Origin: an uncultured Clostridia bacterium
Lineage (GTDB): Bacteria; Bacillota_A; Clostridia; Oscillospirales; Oscillospiraceae
NCBI GenBank assembly: GCA_949289625.1
Contig: CASEPH010000414.1
Location: 1 to 35,927 of the forward strand
DNA: 35,927 nt
Direction of reading: 5' to 3'
The notes beneath the pieces were generated by a model that had not been told where the DNA came from, ran no database searches, and was given only the letters and a program-made list of their open reading frames with translations. The position numbers and the translations under genes are program-made. Each line of letters begins with the position of its first letter. The first letter of the stretch is position 1. This document shows positions 8,248-15,564 of the stretch, one piece after another.

Positions 8248-9069
8248 TCAGTTCTCCCCAGTCACAGTGCCGTGCTTGTTTTGTTCCTCCGCCGGAGGTG
8301 GGGTCATATAGTCGCCATACATCTGCCGAAGCACCGTGTCATAGTCCTTTGGCCCGGGCAGTTGCATATCCTCAAAGGGATACGCCGCGACCTCATTGTA
8401 TATGCTTTTGGGAAACATCTCCCGAAATTTATAGGCGCCCATAAAATTGACCACCCGGGAAGCCCCCTCATAGGGATACCGCTTCAGGCATTTGTCAATG
8501 AGGGTCATACGCTTTTGGGTATTCAGCCGCCGCTCCAGCTTCAAATGCTTCCCCAGCGCAATAAGGATCTTCTCGTGGAGAGGCCGATGGGCCAGGTTCA
8601 CCGCCACAACCTCGGAAAACTGGCTATACTTGAGCATCATCCGCAGATATAGCAGCCGGTATTTATGCAGAAAAAAGGAGACTTTTCCTGCCGGTACGCC
8701 ATCCAGCGGAAATAGGTCAATCCAGGCGCACCGGGTCTTTTCCACCTGGGCGGAGGTGTCCAGAATCTCAAAGGAGGGATCCACCACCTGGGCTGGATAG
8801 TATTGCATCTCTGGATCCGAGGCGAAGTGCCGCAGCACATAGCCTTTTTTCAGCTCCGAAGGAGCAACTTTCAAAAAGGTCTCATAGTCCTTGCGGCTCA
8901 GGCTCAGGTCCACATCATCATCCCAGGGAATAAAACCTTGATGCCGGACTGCACCCAGGAATGTGCCGCCCATCATATAGAGCTGGAGTCCATGCTTTTG
9001 GCAGATCTCCACCACATTTCGGACGATCTCCAATTCACACAGCTGGAGATCCCGCAGGGTCTTTTCCAT
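8248..9069 (-). CDS. LicD family phosphotransferase
   Basis: 273 residues. The LicD signature is clear: GGTFLGAVRHQGFIPWDDD (34-52) followed by VDLSLSRKDYE, with the acidic cluster DDDVD at 50-54 that binds metal. LicD/fukutin-related proteins transfer a phospho-alcohol from a CDP carrier onto glycans (phosphocholine in pneumococci and Haemophilus). No choline kinase or choline-phosphate cytidylyltransferase is present, whereas tagD, which makes CDP-glycerol, is the next gene. The substrate is therefore more likely glycerol phosphate (inference). It begins 3 bases after the DUF4422 gene's stop, within the polysaccharide operon, and is soluble and cytoplasmic. Confidence 0.93.
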   Translation of the reverse strand: MEKTLRDLQLCELEIVRNVVEICQKHGLQLYMMGGTFLGAVRHQGFIPWDDDVDLSLSRKDYETFLKVAPSELKKGYVLRHFASDPEMQYYPAQVVDPSFEILDTSAQVEKTRCAWIDLFPLDGVPAGKVSFFLHKYRLLYLRMMLKYSQFSEVVAVNLAHRPLHEKILIALGKHLKLERRLNTQKRMTLIDKCLKRYPYEGASRVVNFMGAYKFREMFPKSIYNEVAAYPFEDMQLPGPKDYDTVLRQMYGDYMTPPPAEEQNKHGTVTGEN

Positions 9070-9072
9070 GTG

Positions 9073-9837
9073 TCAGTCCCCTTTTTTTCTGAAAAATTTC
9101 CGCTTTAAGAAATTACCGCCCTTTTTCAGCCAATTCTGCCGTTCCATAAACATCACCGGTACCTCCCGGTATGGAATCCCATTGGCCTCCAGATAGACGT
9201 CCAGCAGCCGTTCGCTGATAAACCCGAACACCCGCTTGTCGTACTGACTGTAGGAAGAAGTATCGAGCTGCTGTTCCACAGCGAAGAGAATGTTAAACAG
9301 CCACTGGCAGTAGCCGTCAAAGATCTCCCGTTTCATCAAAAACATATTGAAAATATGAGCCCAGGATCGCTTTTTCATGGCAGCCACAGCTTTGCGATAG
9401 GACTCCCCACCGGCTTCCGCCAGGGACAGGGCCAAATCCAACCCCTCTCGCGGATGGGCGTGAATATACTGATTGTAGGCAGTCTCAATGTAATAATTCC
9501 GGCGTTTAGGCAGCAGCACATCGCTGGTTTGCAGCAGTTCTTCCGCCTGCTTTTCCGTTAAAATACAAGCCCACTTATCTCCACCGGCTTTCCCGCGGAA
9601 GTATCGCCGATAGTGACACAGTCCCACATAGTCTGCGTCCAGGTTCTTCCACGCCCAATAGATCCCTGTGAGCTCACAGAACGTGGGGTTCTTTTCCGAA
9701 ATATTGTCTCCGGTATTGTCTCCCTGAAAGCCCAATTCCAATGCCTTGCCCGCTTTTCCCACATGGAGGGGCAGGTACATGGGATCCTTCGGCATCCGAT
9801 AGGCCTTGTGGGCGGCCACAATCATCCGAATTTTCAT
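9073..9837 (-). CDS. DUF4422 protein, probable glycosyltransferase
   Basis: 254 residues with the DUF4422 hallmarks: IVAAHKAYRMP (6-16), GDNTGDNISEKNPTFCELTG (39-58), ELTGIYWAWKN (55-65) and GLCHYRRYF (72-80). DUF4422 proteins are common in capsule and exopolysaccharide clusters and are generally regarded as glycosyltransferases; some act as galactofuranosyl- or galactopyranosyl-type transferases. The gene overlaps the glf stop by 4 bases (ATGA), a tight link that makes a galactofuranosyl transferase an attractive guess. The very basic C-terminus (about residues 235-254, many K and R) could touch membrane lipids. The donor is not proven by sequence. Confidence 0.87.
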   Translation of the reverse strand: MKIRMIVAAHKAYRMPKDPMYLPLHVGKAGKALELGFQGDNTGDNISEKNPTFCELTGIYWAWKNLDADYVGLCHYRRYFRGKAGGDKWACILTEKQAEELLQTSDVLLPKRRNYYIETAYNQYIHAHPREGLDLALSLAEAGGESYRKAVAAMKKRSWAHIFNMFLMKREIFDGYCQWLFNILFAVEQQLDTSSYSQYDKRVFGFISERLLDVYLEANGIPYREVPVMFMERQNWLKKGGNFLKRKFFRKKGD

Positions 9838-10925
9838 AGCAGCTTCTCACACAGTCTCAGGGACGAGGCAATCACCTTATCCATGTCATAATACTTGTAT
9901 TCTCCCAGCCGACCGCCAAAGTGTACGCCCAATTCTTGGGCCGCCAAAGCGGCATACTTCTCATAGAGGGCATTGTTCTCCTGGTCATTGACGGTGTAAT
10001 AGGGTTCTTCTCCCGGTGTCCAGGCCGCAGGATATTCCCGGGTGATGACGGTTTTGGGCTGGGTACCAAATTCAAAATGCTTGTGCTCAATGATTCTGGT
10101 AAACGGCGTCTCCCGGTCTGTGTAGTTCACCACAGCATTGCCTTGGAAATTGTCCGTGTCCAGCACTTCTGTCTCAAACCGCAGAGAGCGGAACTGCAGC
10201 GGCCCATAGCAGCAGCCGAAATACTGGTCGATAGGACCAGTATAGATCACCTGCTCCGCCATAGATCGAAGCTGTTCCCGCTCCTGAAGATAGTCGCAGC
10301 CAAGACGCACTTCCGTCTGCGCCAGCAGCTTTTCAAAGATCTTTGTATAGCCACCCTCGGGAATTCCCTGATAGCGGTCGGTAAAATAATTGTTGTCATA
10401 GGTAAACCGCACCGGCAGCCGGCGAATGATGAAGGCCGGCAGCTCCTTGCAGCTCCGTCCCCACTGCTTTTCCGTGTACCCGCGGACCAGCTTTTCATAA
10501 ATATCCGTCCCCACCAGGGTAATGGCCTGTTCCTCCAAGTTTTTGGGATCGGTCACGGCACCCTTTTGGGCTTCAATAATGGCTTTGGCCTCTGCCGGTG
10601 TGGCAATCCCCCAGAGCCGGCTGAAGGTATTCATATTGAAAGGCATATTGTAAATCTCGCCCTTGTAGTTGGCAATGGGCGAGTTTACATAATTATTAAA
10701 TTCCGCAAATTGGCCCACATAATCCCAGATGGTCTTATCGGAAGTATGGAAAATATGAGCGCCGTATTTATGGACTACAATTCCTTCCTGCTCCTCAGTA
10801 TAGCAGTTGCCGCCAATATGGTTCCGCCGGTCGATCACCAGGCATTTTTTCCCCCGAACTTGAGCCTCATGGGCAAACACAGCGCCAAAGAAGCCTGCGC
10901 CCACCACCAGAAAATCATACTTCAT
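9834..10925 (-). CDS. glf: UDP-galactopyranose mutase
   Basis: 363 residues, typical length. The FAD-binding GAGFFG is at 9-14, then RRNHIGGNCYTE and HKYGAHIFHTSDK, YTEKQWG, RLPVRFTYDNNYFTDRYQGI and IEHKHFEF, all hallmark Glf segments. It converts UDP-galactopyranose to UDP-galactofuranose using reduced FAD in the cytoplasm. It implies galactofuranose in the operon's polysaccharide. The UDP-galactose would come from GalE (30384-31400). The upstream gap to the sugar-phosphate transferase is 13 bases, and the stop overlaps the next gene. I see no truncation or odd residue. Confidence 0.97.
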   Translation of the reverse strand: MKYDFLVVGAGFFGAVFAHEAQVRGKKCLVIDRRNHIGGNCYTEEQEGIVVHKYGAHIFHTSDKTIWDYVGQFAEFNNYVNSPIANYKGEIYNMPFNMNTFSRLWGIATPAEAKAIIEAQKGAVTDPKNLEEQAITLVGTDIYEKLVRGYTEKQWGRSCKELPAFIIRRLPVRFTYDNNYFTDRYQGIPEGGYTKIFEKLLAQTEVRLGCDYLQEREQLRSMAEQVIYTGPIDQYFGCCYGPLQFRSLRFETEVLDTDNFQGNAVVNYTDRETPFTRIIEHKHFEFGTQPKTVITREYPAAWTPGEEPYYTVNDQENNALYEKYAALAAQELGVHFGGRLGEYKYYDMDKVIASSLRLCEKLL

Positions 10926-10938
10926 AAAAATCTCCCTT

Positions 10939-11568
10939 TTATCGGGCGCCGTCCATACGAACCACTGCGCCTACGGTCCAAAACAGAATTTTGATATCCA
11001 GCAAAAATCCCCGTTCCCGCACATATTGCAATTCCAATGCCTGCCGGGCACCGTCCGTATAGGTGACATTGCTGCGGCCTCGGGCCTGCCAAAGCCCCGT
11101 CAGGCCGGGCTTGCAGGACAGGAGCAGGTCCCGGTCTTTCCCATAGAGCTCCGTCTCCTCCTGGAGCACCGGTCGCGGTCCCACCAAGGATAGTTTTCCG
11201 GAGATAATGTTAAAGAGCTGCGGCAGCTCGTCCAGACTGGTTTTGCGCAGGATTGCTCCCACGCGGGTGATCCTGGGGTCCTTTTCCAGCTTAAAGTTTT
11301 TCTTATATTCCGCCAGTTCCTCCGGCGAAAGCATTTCCTCCAAGCGGTCGGCATTGTTTTTCATGCTTCGAAATTTATAGACCACAATGGGCTTTCCATG
11401 GAGTCCCACCCGTTTAGCCCGATAAAAGATCGGAAATCCATCCTCCGCCACCACCGCTATAGCGATGATCAGCAGCACAGGGGACAGCACCACCACCGCC
11501 ACCAGGGAAAACAGCAGATCGCACATCCGTTTCAGGCACTGGTAAACCGGTTTTTTCCGAAATCCCAT
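10939..11568 (-). CDS. Initiating undecaprenyl-phosphate sugar phosphotransferase
   Basis: About 209 residues; a single N-terminal hydrophobic segment (residues 16-41) precedes a small catalytic domain, as in monotopic phosphoglycosyl transferases (PglC/WcaJ C-terminal half). Motifs: FYRAKRVG, YKFRSM (64-69), DPRITRVG (97-104), SLDELPQL with the catalytic Asp113-Glu114 dyad, LVGPRP (128-133) and KPGLTGLWQARGR. It moves a sugar-1-phosphate onto undecaprenyl phosphate at the inner face of the membrane, starting the repeat unit. I chose the ATG at 11568, 7 bases after AAGGA; an ATG at 11586 or a TTG at 11592 in the same frame are alternatives. The sugar (glucose, galactose or an N-acetyl-amino sugar) cannot be determined. 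Confidence 0.93.
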   Translation of the reverse strand: MGFRKKPVYQCLKRMCDLLFSLVAVVVLSPVLLIIAIAVVAEDGFPIFYRAKRVGLHGKPIVVYKFRSMKNNADRLEEMLSPEELAEYKKNFKLEKDPRITRVGAILRKTSLDELPQLFNIISGKLSLVGPRPVLQEETELYGKDRDLLLSCKPGLTGLWQARGRSNVTYTDGARQALELQYVRERGFLLDIKILFWTVGAVVRMDGAR

Positions 11569-11606
11569 GGTTTCTTCCTTTTCCATTTCCAACGCTTCAC
11601 TTCCCG

Positions 11607-12476
11607 TCAGTCCAAATCCCCCGCAATGGCAGTCAAATACTGACCATATCTGGTTTTTTCCATTTTCTTAGCCAGCTCCAGCATTTGATCGGTGTTGATC
11701 CAGCCATTTCGCAGCGCCGTCTCCTCCAGGCAGCCGATCATCTTACCGCTACGCTGGGCAGCCCGAACCGCTCCAGCGGCTTCATAGAGGCTGTCGGCGT
11801 TTCCGGTATCGAACCAGGTGAACTCGTCTCCCAAGGTCACCACATTCAGCATCCCATAGTTCAGATAAGCATTGTTCACAGAGGTGATTTCCAGTTCTCC
11901 CCGGGCGGAGGGCTTGACCTGCCGGGCAATGTCCACCACCTTGTTGTCATAGAAGTAAAGGCCGGGAACGATGTAGTTGGACTTGGGATGGGCCGGCTTC
12001 TCCTCAATGGAGATCGCCTTGCCCGCAGCGTCAAATTCCACCACACCGAAGGCTCTCGGATCGGTCACATAGTAGCCGAAGATGGAGGCCCCTTCCTTGT
12101 TCCGCATGGCCATCCGCAGCTTTCTCCGGAAGGCCGGGCCATAAAAAATGTTGTCACCCAATGCCAGACACACAGAGTCCTCACCAATAAAGCCAGCACC
12201 AATCAAGAAAGCATCGGCAATGCCCCGCTGGACCTTTTGCTCAATATATTCGATATGGATTCCCAACTGGCCGCCATCCCCCAGCAAGTTGACAAAAGGA
12301 TCTTTGTCGTCTGGAGGCACAATCACCAGAATATCCCGAATCCCAGCGGTCATCAGCACATTCAGCGGATAATAAATCATGGGCTTATCATAGACGGGAA
12401 GCAGCGGCTTGCAGACTGGCATCGTGACTGGATAAAGCCGAGTCCCTTTTCCGGCCGCCAAAATAATACCTTTCAT
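11607..12476 (-). CDS. rmlA: Glucose-1-phosphate thymidylyltransferase
   Basis: 289 residues, exactly the usual RmlA size. MKGIILAAGKGTRLYPVT holds the nucleotide-binding loop, followed by KPLLPVYDKPMIYYPL (23-38), LALGDNIFYG and GVVEFD. It makes dTDP-glucose from dTTP and glucose-1-phosphate. It is the first gene of the ten-gene operon, with its own promoter and a hairpin-bearing leader. The usual partners rmlB, rmlC and rmlD are not in the window, so rhamnose synthesis would need genes elsewhere, or dTDP-glucose feeds another branch. The ATG at 12476 follows GAGG by 6 bases and is preferred to one four codons upstream. Confidence 0.95.
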   Translation of the reverse strand: MKGIILAAGKGTRLYPVTMPVCKPLLPVYDKPMIYYPLNVLMTAGIRDILVIVPPDDKDPFVNLLGDGGQLGIHIEYIEQKVQRGIADAFLIGAGFIGEDSVCLALGDNIFYGPAFRRKLRMAMRNKEGASIFGYYVTDPRAFGVVEFDAAGKAISIEEKPAHPKSNYIVPGLYFYDNKVVDIARQVKPSARGELEITSVNNAYLNYGMLNVVTLGDEFTWFDTGNADSLYEAAGAVRAAQRSGKMIGCLEETALRNGWINTDQMLELAKKMEKTRYGQYLTAIAGDLD

Positions 12477-12502
12477 GGCGTTCCTCACTTTCTCTGGCCC
12501 TT

Positions 12503-12532
12503 GGAAAAACGCATTGTGTTTTTCCGCGTTTT
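12503..12532 (-). promoter_or_regulatory. Two mutually exclusive hairpins in the rmlA leader
   Basis: Within the short leader between promoter and rmlA, 12503-12510 can pair with 12518-12525 (8 perfect bp), or 12506-12512 can pair with 12526-12532 (7 perfect bp). Both use 12506-12510, so only one can form. The second ends in a short U run, terminator-like. This may be an attenuator of the polysaccharide operon, but the energies were not computed. Confidence 0.35.
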
Positions 12533-12551
12533 CACGCAGTATAGTTTTATT

Positions 12552-12580
12552 ATAATATCCTGAAATGCTTTATTTGTCAA
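12552..12580 (-). promoter_or_regulatory. Promoter of the polysaccharide operon
   Basis: On the minus strand, a perfect TTGACA (12575-12580) and TATTAT (12552-12557) are 17 bases apart. The -35 box contains the tadA stop codon, so the operon promoter is built into the end of tadA. It lies about 75 bases before the rmlA ATG. Confidence 0.8.
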
Positions 12581-13059
12581 TATTCTGTACGTTTCGCGGC
12601 CTGTTTCTTCCGGCTCCTGAGGGAGCGAAAAAAATCCCGCAGTAGTTGGGCGCAGGGTTCCTCCAGCACACCGGAGATCACCTGGGGATGGTGGTTATAA
12701 TCCATGGAAAACAGCCGGGCCACTGAATCCACGGACCCGGCCTTGGGATCCTTGGCTCCATAGACCACCACCGGAATTCTGGCATTGATGATAGCACCTG
12801 CGCACATAGGACAGGGCTCCAGCGTCACATAGAGCCGGCACTGCCACAGCCGCCAGCCGCCCAGGCGACGGCAGGCCTCATCAATGGCCAGAATCTCCGC
12901 ATGGCCCAGGGCAGTTTTTTTCGTCTCCCGACAATTTCTGCCTCTTCCCACGATCTCATCCCCCAGAGTCACCACGCATCCGATGGGGACTTCCCCCTCC
13001 TGTGCTGCCTGGCGTGCCAGCTTCAGAGCCTCCTCCATAAAGATCTCATGCTGGGTCAT
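12577..13059 (-). CDS. tadA: tRNA-specific adenosine deaminase
   Basis: 160 residues. The zinc deaminase core is intact: His53-Ala-Glu55 (GHAEILAID) and PCPMC with Cys83 and Cys86. The N-terminus MTQHEIFMEEALKLARQA and GEVPIGCVV match TadA. It deaminates A34 to inosine in tRNA-Arg, allowing one tRNA to read several arginine codons; usually essential. The ATG overlaps the gtrA stop by 4 bases (ATGA), an unusual partner. The end of the gene carries the -35 box of the polysaccharide promoter. The C-terminal tail is basic (RSRKKQAAKR), as is common in Gram-positive TadA. Confidence 0.97.
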   Translation of the reverse strand: MTQHEIFMEEALKLARQAAQEGEVPIGCVVTLGDEIVGRGRNCRETKKTALGHAEILAIDEACRRLGGWRLWQCRLYVTLEPCPMCAGAIINARIPVVVYGAKDPKAGSVDSVARLFSMDYNHHPQVISGVLEEPCAQLLRDFFRSLRSRKKQAAKRTEY

Positions 13060-13484
13060 AGTCTGGCCTCCCTAGGCCGAAACACCAGAAACTTACTGAG
13101 CAAATAGTTTAGCAGTATAACCACGCCGGTTATAACAATTTTAGCCGCTCCGCCGGTGATCCCCAAGACCGGACGGCTGAAGCCATGCTTGACCAGCAGG
13201 GCCACGCCCTGTACTTCAATGACCAAGGACAGCAGCCGGGCTGCCAAGAACTCGGCAAATTCCCGCCAAAAGGCCATACCGCCCTTTCCTCCAGTACAGA
13301 ACACAAAATATTTATTGGTCAGAAACGCAAACAGTACCGCTCCGCACCATCCCCAGGCATTGGCCCACCGGATTCCGACCCGATCCACCAGAACACTGTA
13401 AAGACACACGTCAACCGCAACGGTTCCAACACCAAAGGCCGCATACAGCAGCAGTTCCCGATTCTTCTTCAACAACTGTTTCAT
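13056..13484 (-). CDS. GtrA family membrane protein
   Basis: 142 residues with four hydrophobic segments, the GtrA layout: YAAFGVGTVAVDVCLYSVL (first segment), a second around WCGAVLFAFLTNKYFVF, then a pair near the C-terminus (VITGVVILLNYLLSKFLVF). The conserved TNKYFVF-type and LNYLLSKFLVF-type ends of the family are both present. GtrA proteins are thought to flip or support polyprenyl-linked sugars in glycan modification. The ATG at 13484 lies 9 bases after AAAGGAG; the frame extends to 13511 but that would start inside the -10 box. It is first in a two-gene operon with tadA. Confidence 0.88.
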   Translation of the reverse strand: MKQLLKKNRELLLYAAFGVGTVAVDVCLYSVLVDRVGIRWANAWGWCGAVLFAFLTNKYFVFCTGGKGGMAFWREFAEFLAARLLSLVIEVQGVALLVKHGFSRPVLGITGGAAKIVITGVVILLNYLLSKFLVFRPREARL

Positions 13485-13509
13485 GGCATTACGCTCCTTT
13501 GTTGGTAAC

Positions 13510-13538
13510 ATACTATATCAAAGCCCTCAAAAAGTCAA
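13510..13538 (-). promoter_or_regulatory. Promoter of gtrA-tadA
   Basis: TTGACT (13533-13538) and TAGTAT (13510-13515) on the minus strand, 17 bases apart, about 25 bases before the gtrA ATG at 13484. Confidence 0.65.
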
Positions 13539-13617
13539 AGCAAACTATACCTCCGGGCTCTATTTAGGCGTTTTTTTCACAGAATCTTTTCCTTTTCGGA
13601 AAAATCCCCAGGTTTTG

Positions 13618-13646
13618 TTGTATTTAAGCTTCAAATGTGCTATTCT
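13618..13646 (+). promoter_or_regulatory. Probable promoter of the DUF2207-like gene
   Basis: TTGTAT (13618-13623) and TATTCT (13641-13646) with a 17-base spacer, about 30 bases upstream of the ATG at 13676. Confidence 0.5.
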
Positions 13647-13675
13647 TATTTCAACTGTAAACTGGAGTGTGACAG

Positions 13676-15343
13676 ATGAAAAAAGTACTTTTTTCCCTGT
13701 TTTTCATATGTATTTTCCTGGTGCCGGCTTTGGCGGATTATCAGGTGGACAGTGTGGCGGTATCCGCAGAAGTCTCCGCCAAGGGCCGCGCACAGGTTAC
13801 CACCACCGTGCAGCTCACCTTTGATACCGCCACCGAACAGGTAACCATTCCCCTGGCCAACACCGATGTAAGCCGAGTCTCCGCCGGAGACTACCGGTTC
13901 TCCGTGGACGAGACAGACGATGGCACTGATGTGATCGTCAAGAATAAAGACGGATTTGTGGGAACCCAAACCTTTCTCATCACCTACACCGTTTCCTATG
14001 CCGACGACGGCGACGACGAAGCTGACACTTTTACTTTGGGCCTCCTCAGCTCCCGCTGGGCCCGGCCCATCGGTTCCTGCAGCTTTCAGGTCATTATGCC
14101 TCAGGCCTTTGAAGCCGAACCACAAATCGTCAGCGGTTACTACGGCATACTCTCTGCAGCTGATGCGGGCCTCACCGTCACGGACACCAGTTTCAGCGGC
14201 AGTGTCACCGAGCGCATGGCCTATGATTCGCTTTCTGTGGTGCTGACACTACCCAATCAGTATTTTGCTGTCCGCAGCACCACCATCCCCGTGATCTCCA
14301 TCACCTTTTTATCGGTGGGGATGCTGGCTGTTCTGCTGCTCTGTATACTCTATTGGCGGCTCAAGCTCCGTTCCCGCAGAGTCAGCAGTTCTCCCAGGCT
14401 GTTACGTCCGGAGGGAATCCTGCCTTGTCAGCTTCCCACGGTGTTGGATGGCAGCACCTGCGATGTAGCCGCCATGATTCTCGAATGGGCCAATCTGGGG
14501 TATCTCTCCATCTCCTACGCACGAAGCGGCACCCCTATGCTGACCCGATTGATGGTCATGGGCTCTGAACGCAGCAAGGCCGAACAGCGACTCTTTGCCC
14601 AGATCTTTGCCCAACGCAGCCGTACTGCCATTACTCCGGGCCGGTTTTCCCGGGCGGCTGCGCAATTTCGGGCAGCTTCCAACCGTTCCTTGCATCGGGT
14701 CATTTTTGATCCCAAAAGCGGCAATCCCGCGCTGGTGCAGATTCCATGTCGATTGCTGTTGGCGCTGGGCATTGGCTATATGGCCTATCAGCTGCTTCCG
14801 GAAGGCGGCGGCTTCGTGGTCCTGGCGGTACTCATTGGGCTGGTAGGTCTGTTCTATAGCCTTCAGCTTCATAATGCACTGCTGCGCTTTGCCGCACTGC
14901 GTTCCACCTCGCCGGTTTTGCTTCTCTATCTTGCCCTCATGCTTTCCCTGCTGCCCATTTCCCTGATGGCAGGCACATTCCCGGAAATCGCTGTGGGCAT
15001 TGCTGCCATACTTTTTTCCAGCATCGCCACTGCGCCCGGTCCCCGGCGAAGCGCCAGAGGCGTGGACGCCATGGCCCAGACAAAGGGCTGCCGCACCTTT
15101 TACCGTCAGGCTGCCTGGAAACGACTCCAGGTCTTTCAGGGAAAAAGCGCCCGTTTTTTCCAGACACAGCTGCCCAATGCCGTGGCTCTGGGTGTAGAAA
15201 AACAGTTTGCCCGGCGTTTTGAGGATCTGTCTGTCCCTGTGCCCGAATGGCTGACCGTTCCCAAAAAATCGCCTCAAACCGCTAAAAACCTTCAGCAACA
15301 GCTTGCCCCGCTTCTGCGGCAGTTACGGGAAGCTTTTCGGTAA
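13676..15343 (+). CDS. DUF2207-like membrane protein with extracytoplasmic N-domain
   Basis: 555 residues. A signal peptide (KK then a hydrophobic core, cleavage likely after ALA at 20) is followed by an outside domain of beta character (VAVSAEVSAKGRAQVTTTVQ, 27-46), where extended strands alternate with acidic loops. A membrane segment lies at about 205-227, then a cytoplasmic stretch RPEGILPC...AMILEWANLGYLSI (245-280), which resembles the DUF2207 domain pattern (P...ta.ilDLa.rGyl.i). Two or more further hydrophobic hairpins follow at about 355-450 and a basic, soluble C-terminus. The function of the family is unknown; it is commonly seen in Gram-positive bacteria. The GGAG site is 8 bases before ATG. 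It is a single-gene unit with its own promoter and terminator. Confidence 0.8.
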   Translation: MKKVLFSLFFICIFLVPALADYQVDSVAVSAEVSAKGRAQVTTTVQLTFDTATEQVTIPLANTDVSRVSAGDYRFSVDETDDGTDVIVKNKDGFVGTQTFLITYTVSYADDGDDEADTFTLGLLSSRWARPIGSCSFQVIMPQAFEAEPQIVSGYYGILSAADAGLTVTDTSFSGSVTERMAYDSLSVVLTLPNQYFAVRSTTIPVISITFLSVGMLAVLLLCILYWRLKLRSRRVSSSPRLLRPEGILPCQLPTVLDGSTCDVAAMILEWANLGYLSISYARSGTPMLTRLMVMGSERSKAEQRLFAQIFAQRSRTAITPGRFSRAAAQFRAASNRSLHRVIFDPKSGNPALVQIPCRLLLALGIGYMAYQLLPEGGGFVVLAVLIGLVGLFYSLQLHNALLRFAALRSTSPVLLLYLALMLSLLPISLMAGTFPEIAVGIAAILFSSIATAPGPRRSARGVDAMAQTKGCRTFYRQAAWKRLQVFQGKSARFFQTQLPNAVALGVEKQFARRFEDLSVPVPEWLTVPKKSPQTAKNLQQQLAPLLRQLREAFR

Positions 15344-15385
15344 TTAATGCCAATTTTCTTGCGAATTAGCGGTATTATTCCAAAA

Positions 15386-15421
15386 AACGTCGGATTTTTG
15401 ATGGAAATCCGGCGTTTTTTT
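15386..15421 (+). terminator. Terminator after the DUF2207-like gene
   Basis: A 12-pair stem (15386-15397 with 15405-15416, one G-U) followed by a run of T (to 15421), 42 bases after the stop. It closes the gene before the murA promoter. Confidence 0.9.
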
Positions 15422-15433
15422 GATTGCTTATTC

Positions 15434-15462
15434 TTTACATGAGAGGATCCTTGTGCTATACT
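15434..15462 (+). promoter_or_regulatory. Promoter of murA
   Basis: TTTACA (15434-15439) and TATACT (15457-15462) with a 17-base spacer. The leader to the murA ATG is about 95 bases. Confidence 0.7.
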
Positions 15463-15564
15463 ATCCAAGGATTTTAGCAGTTATGTAAATCTGTCGCGTG
15501 ATACAAATATCACCTCAGCGGCATACTATAGACCAAGAAGAAATAAAGATTGTGAGGGTGCAAC

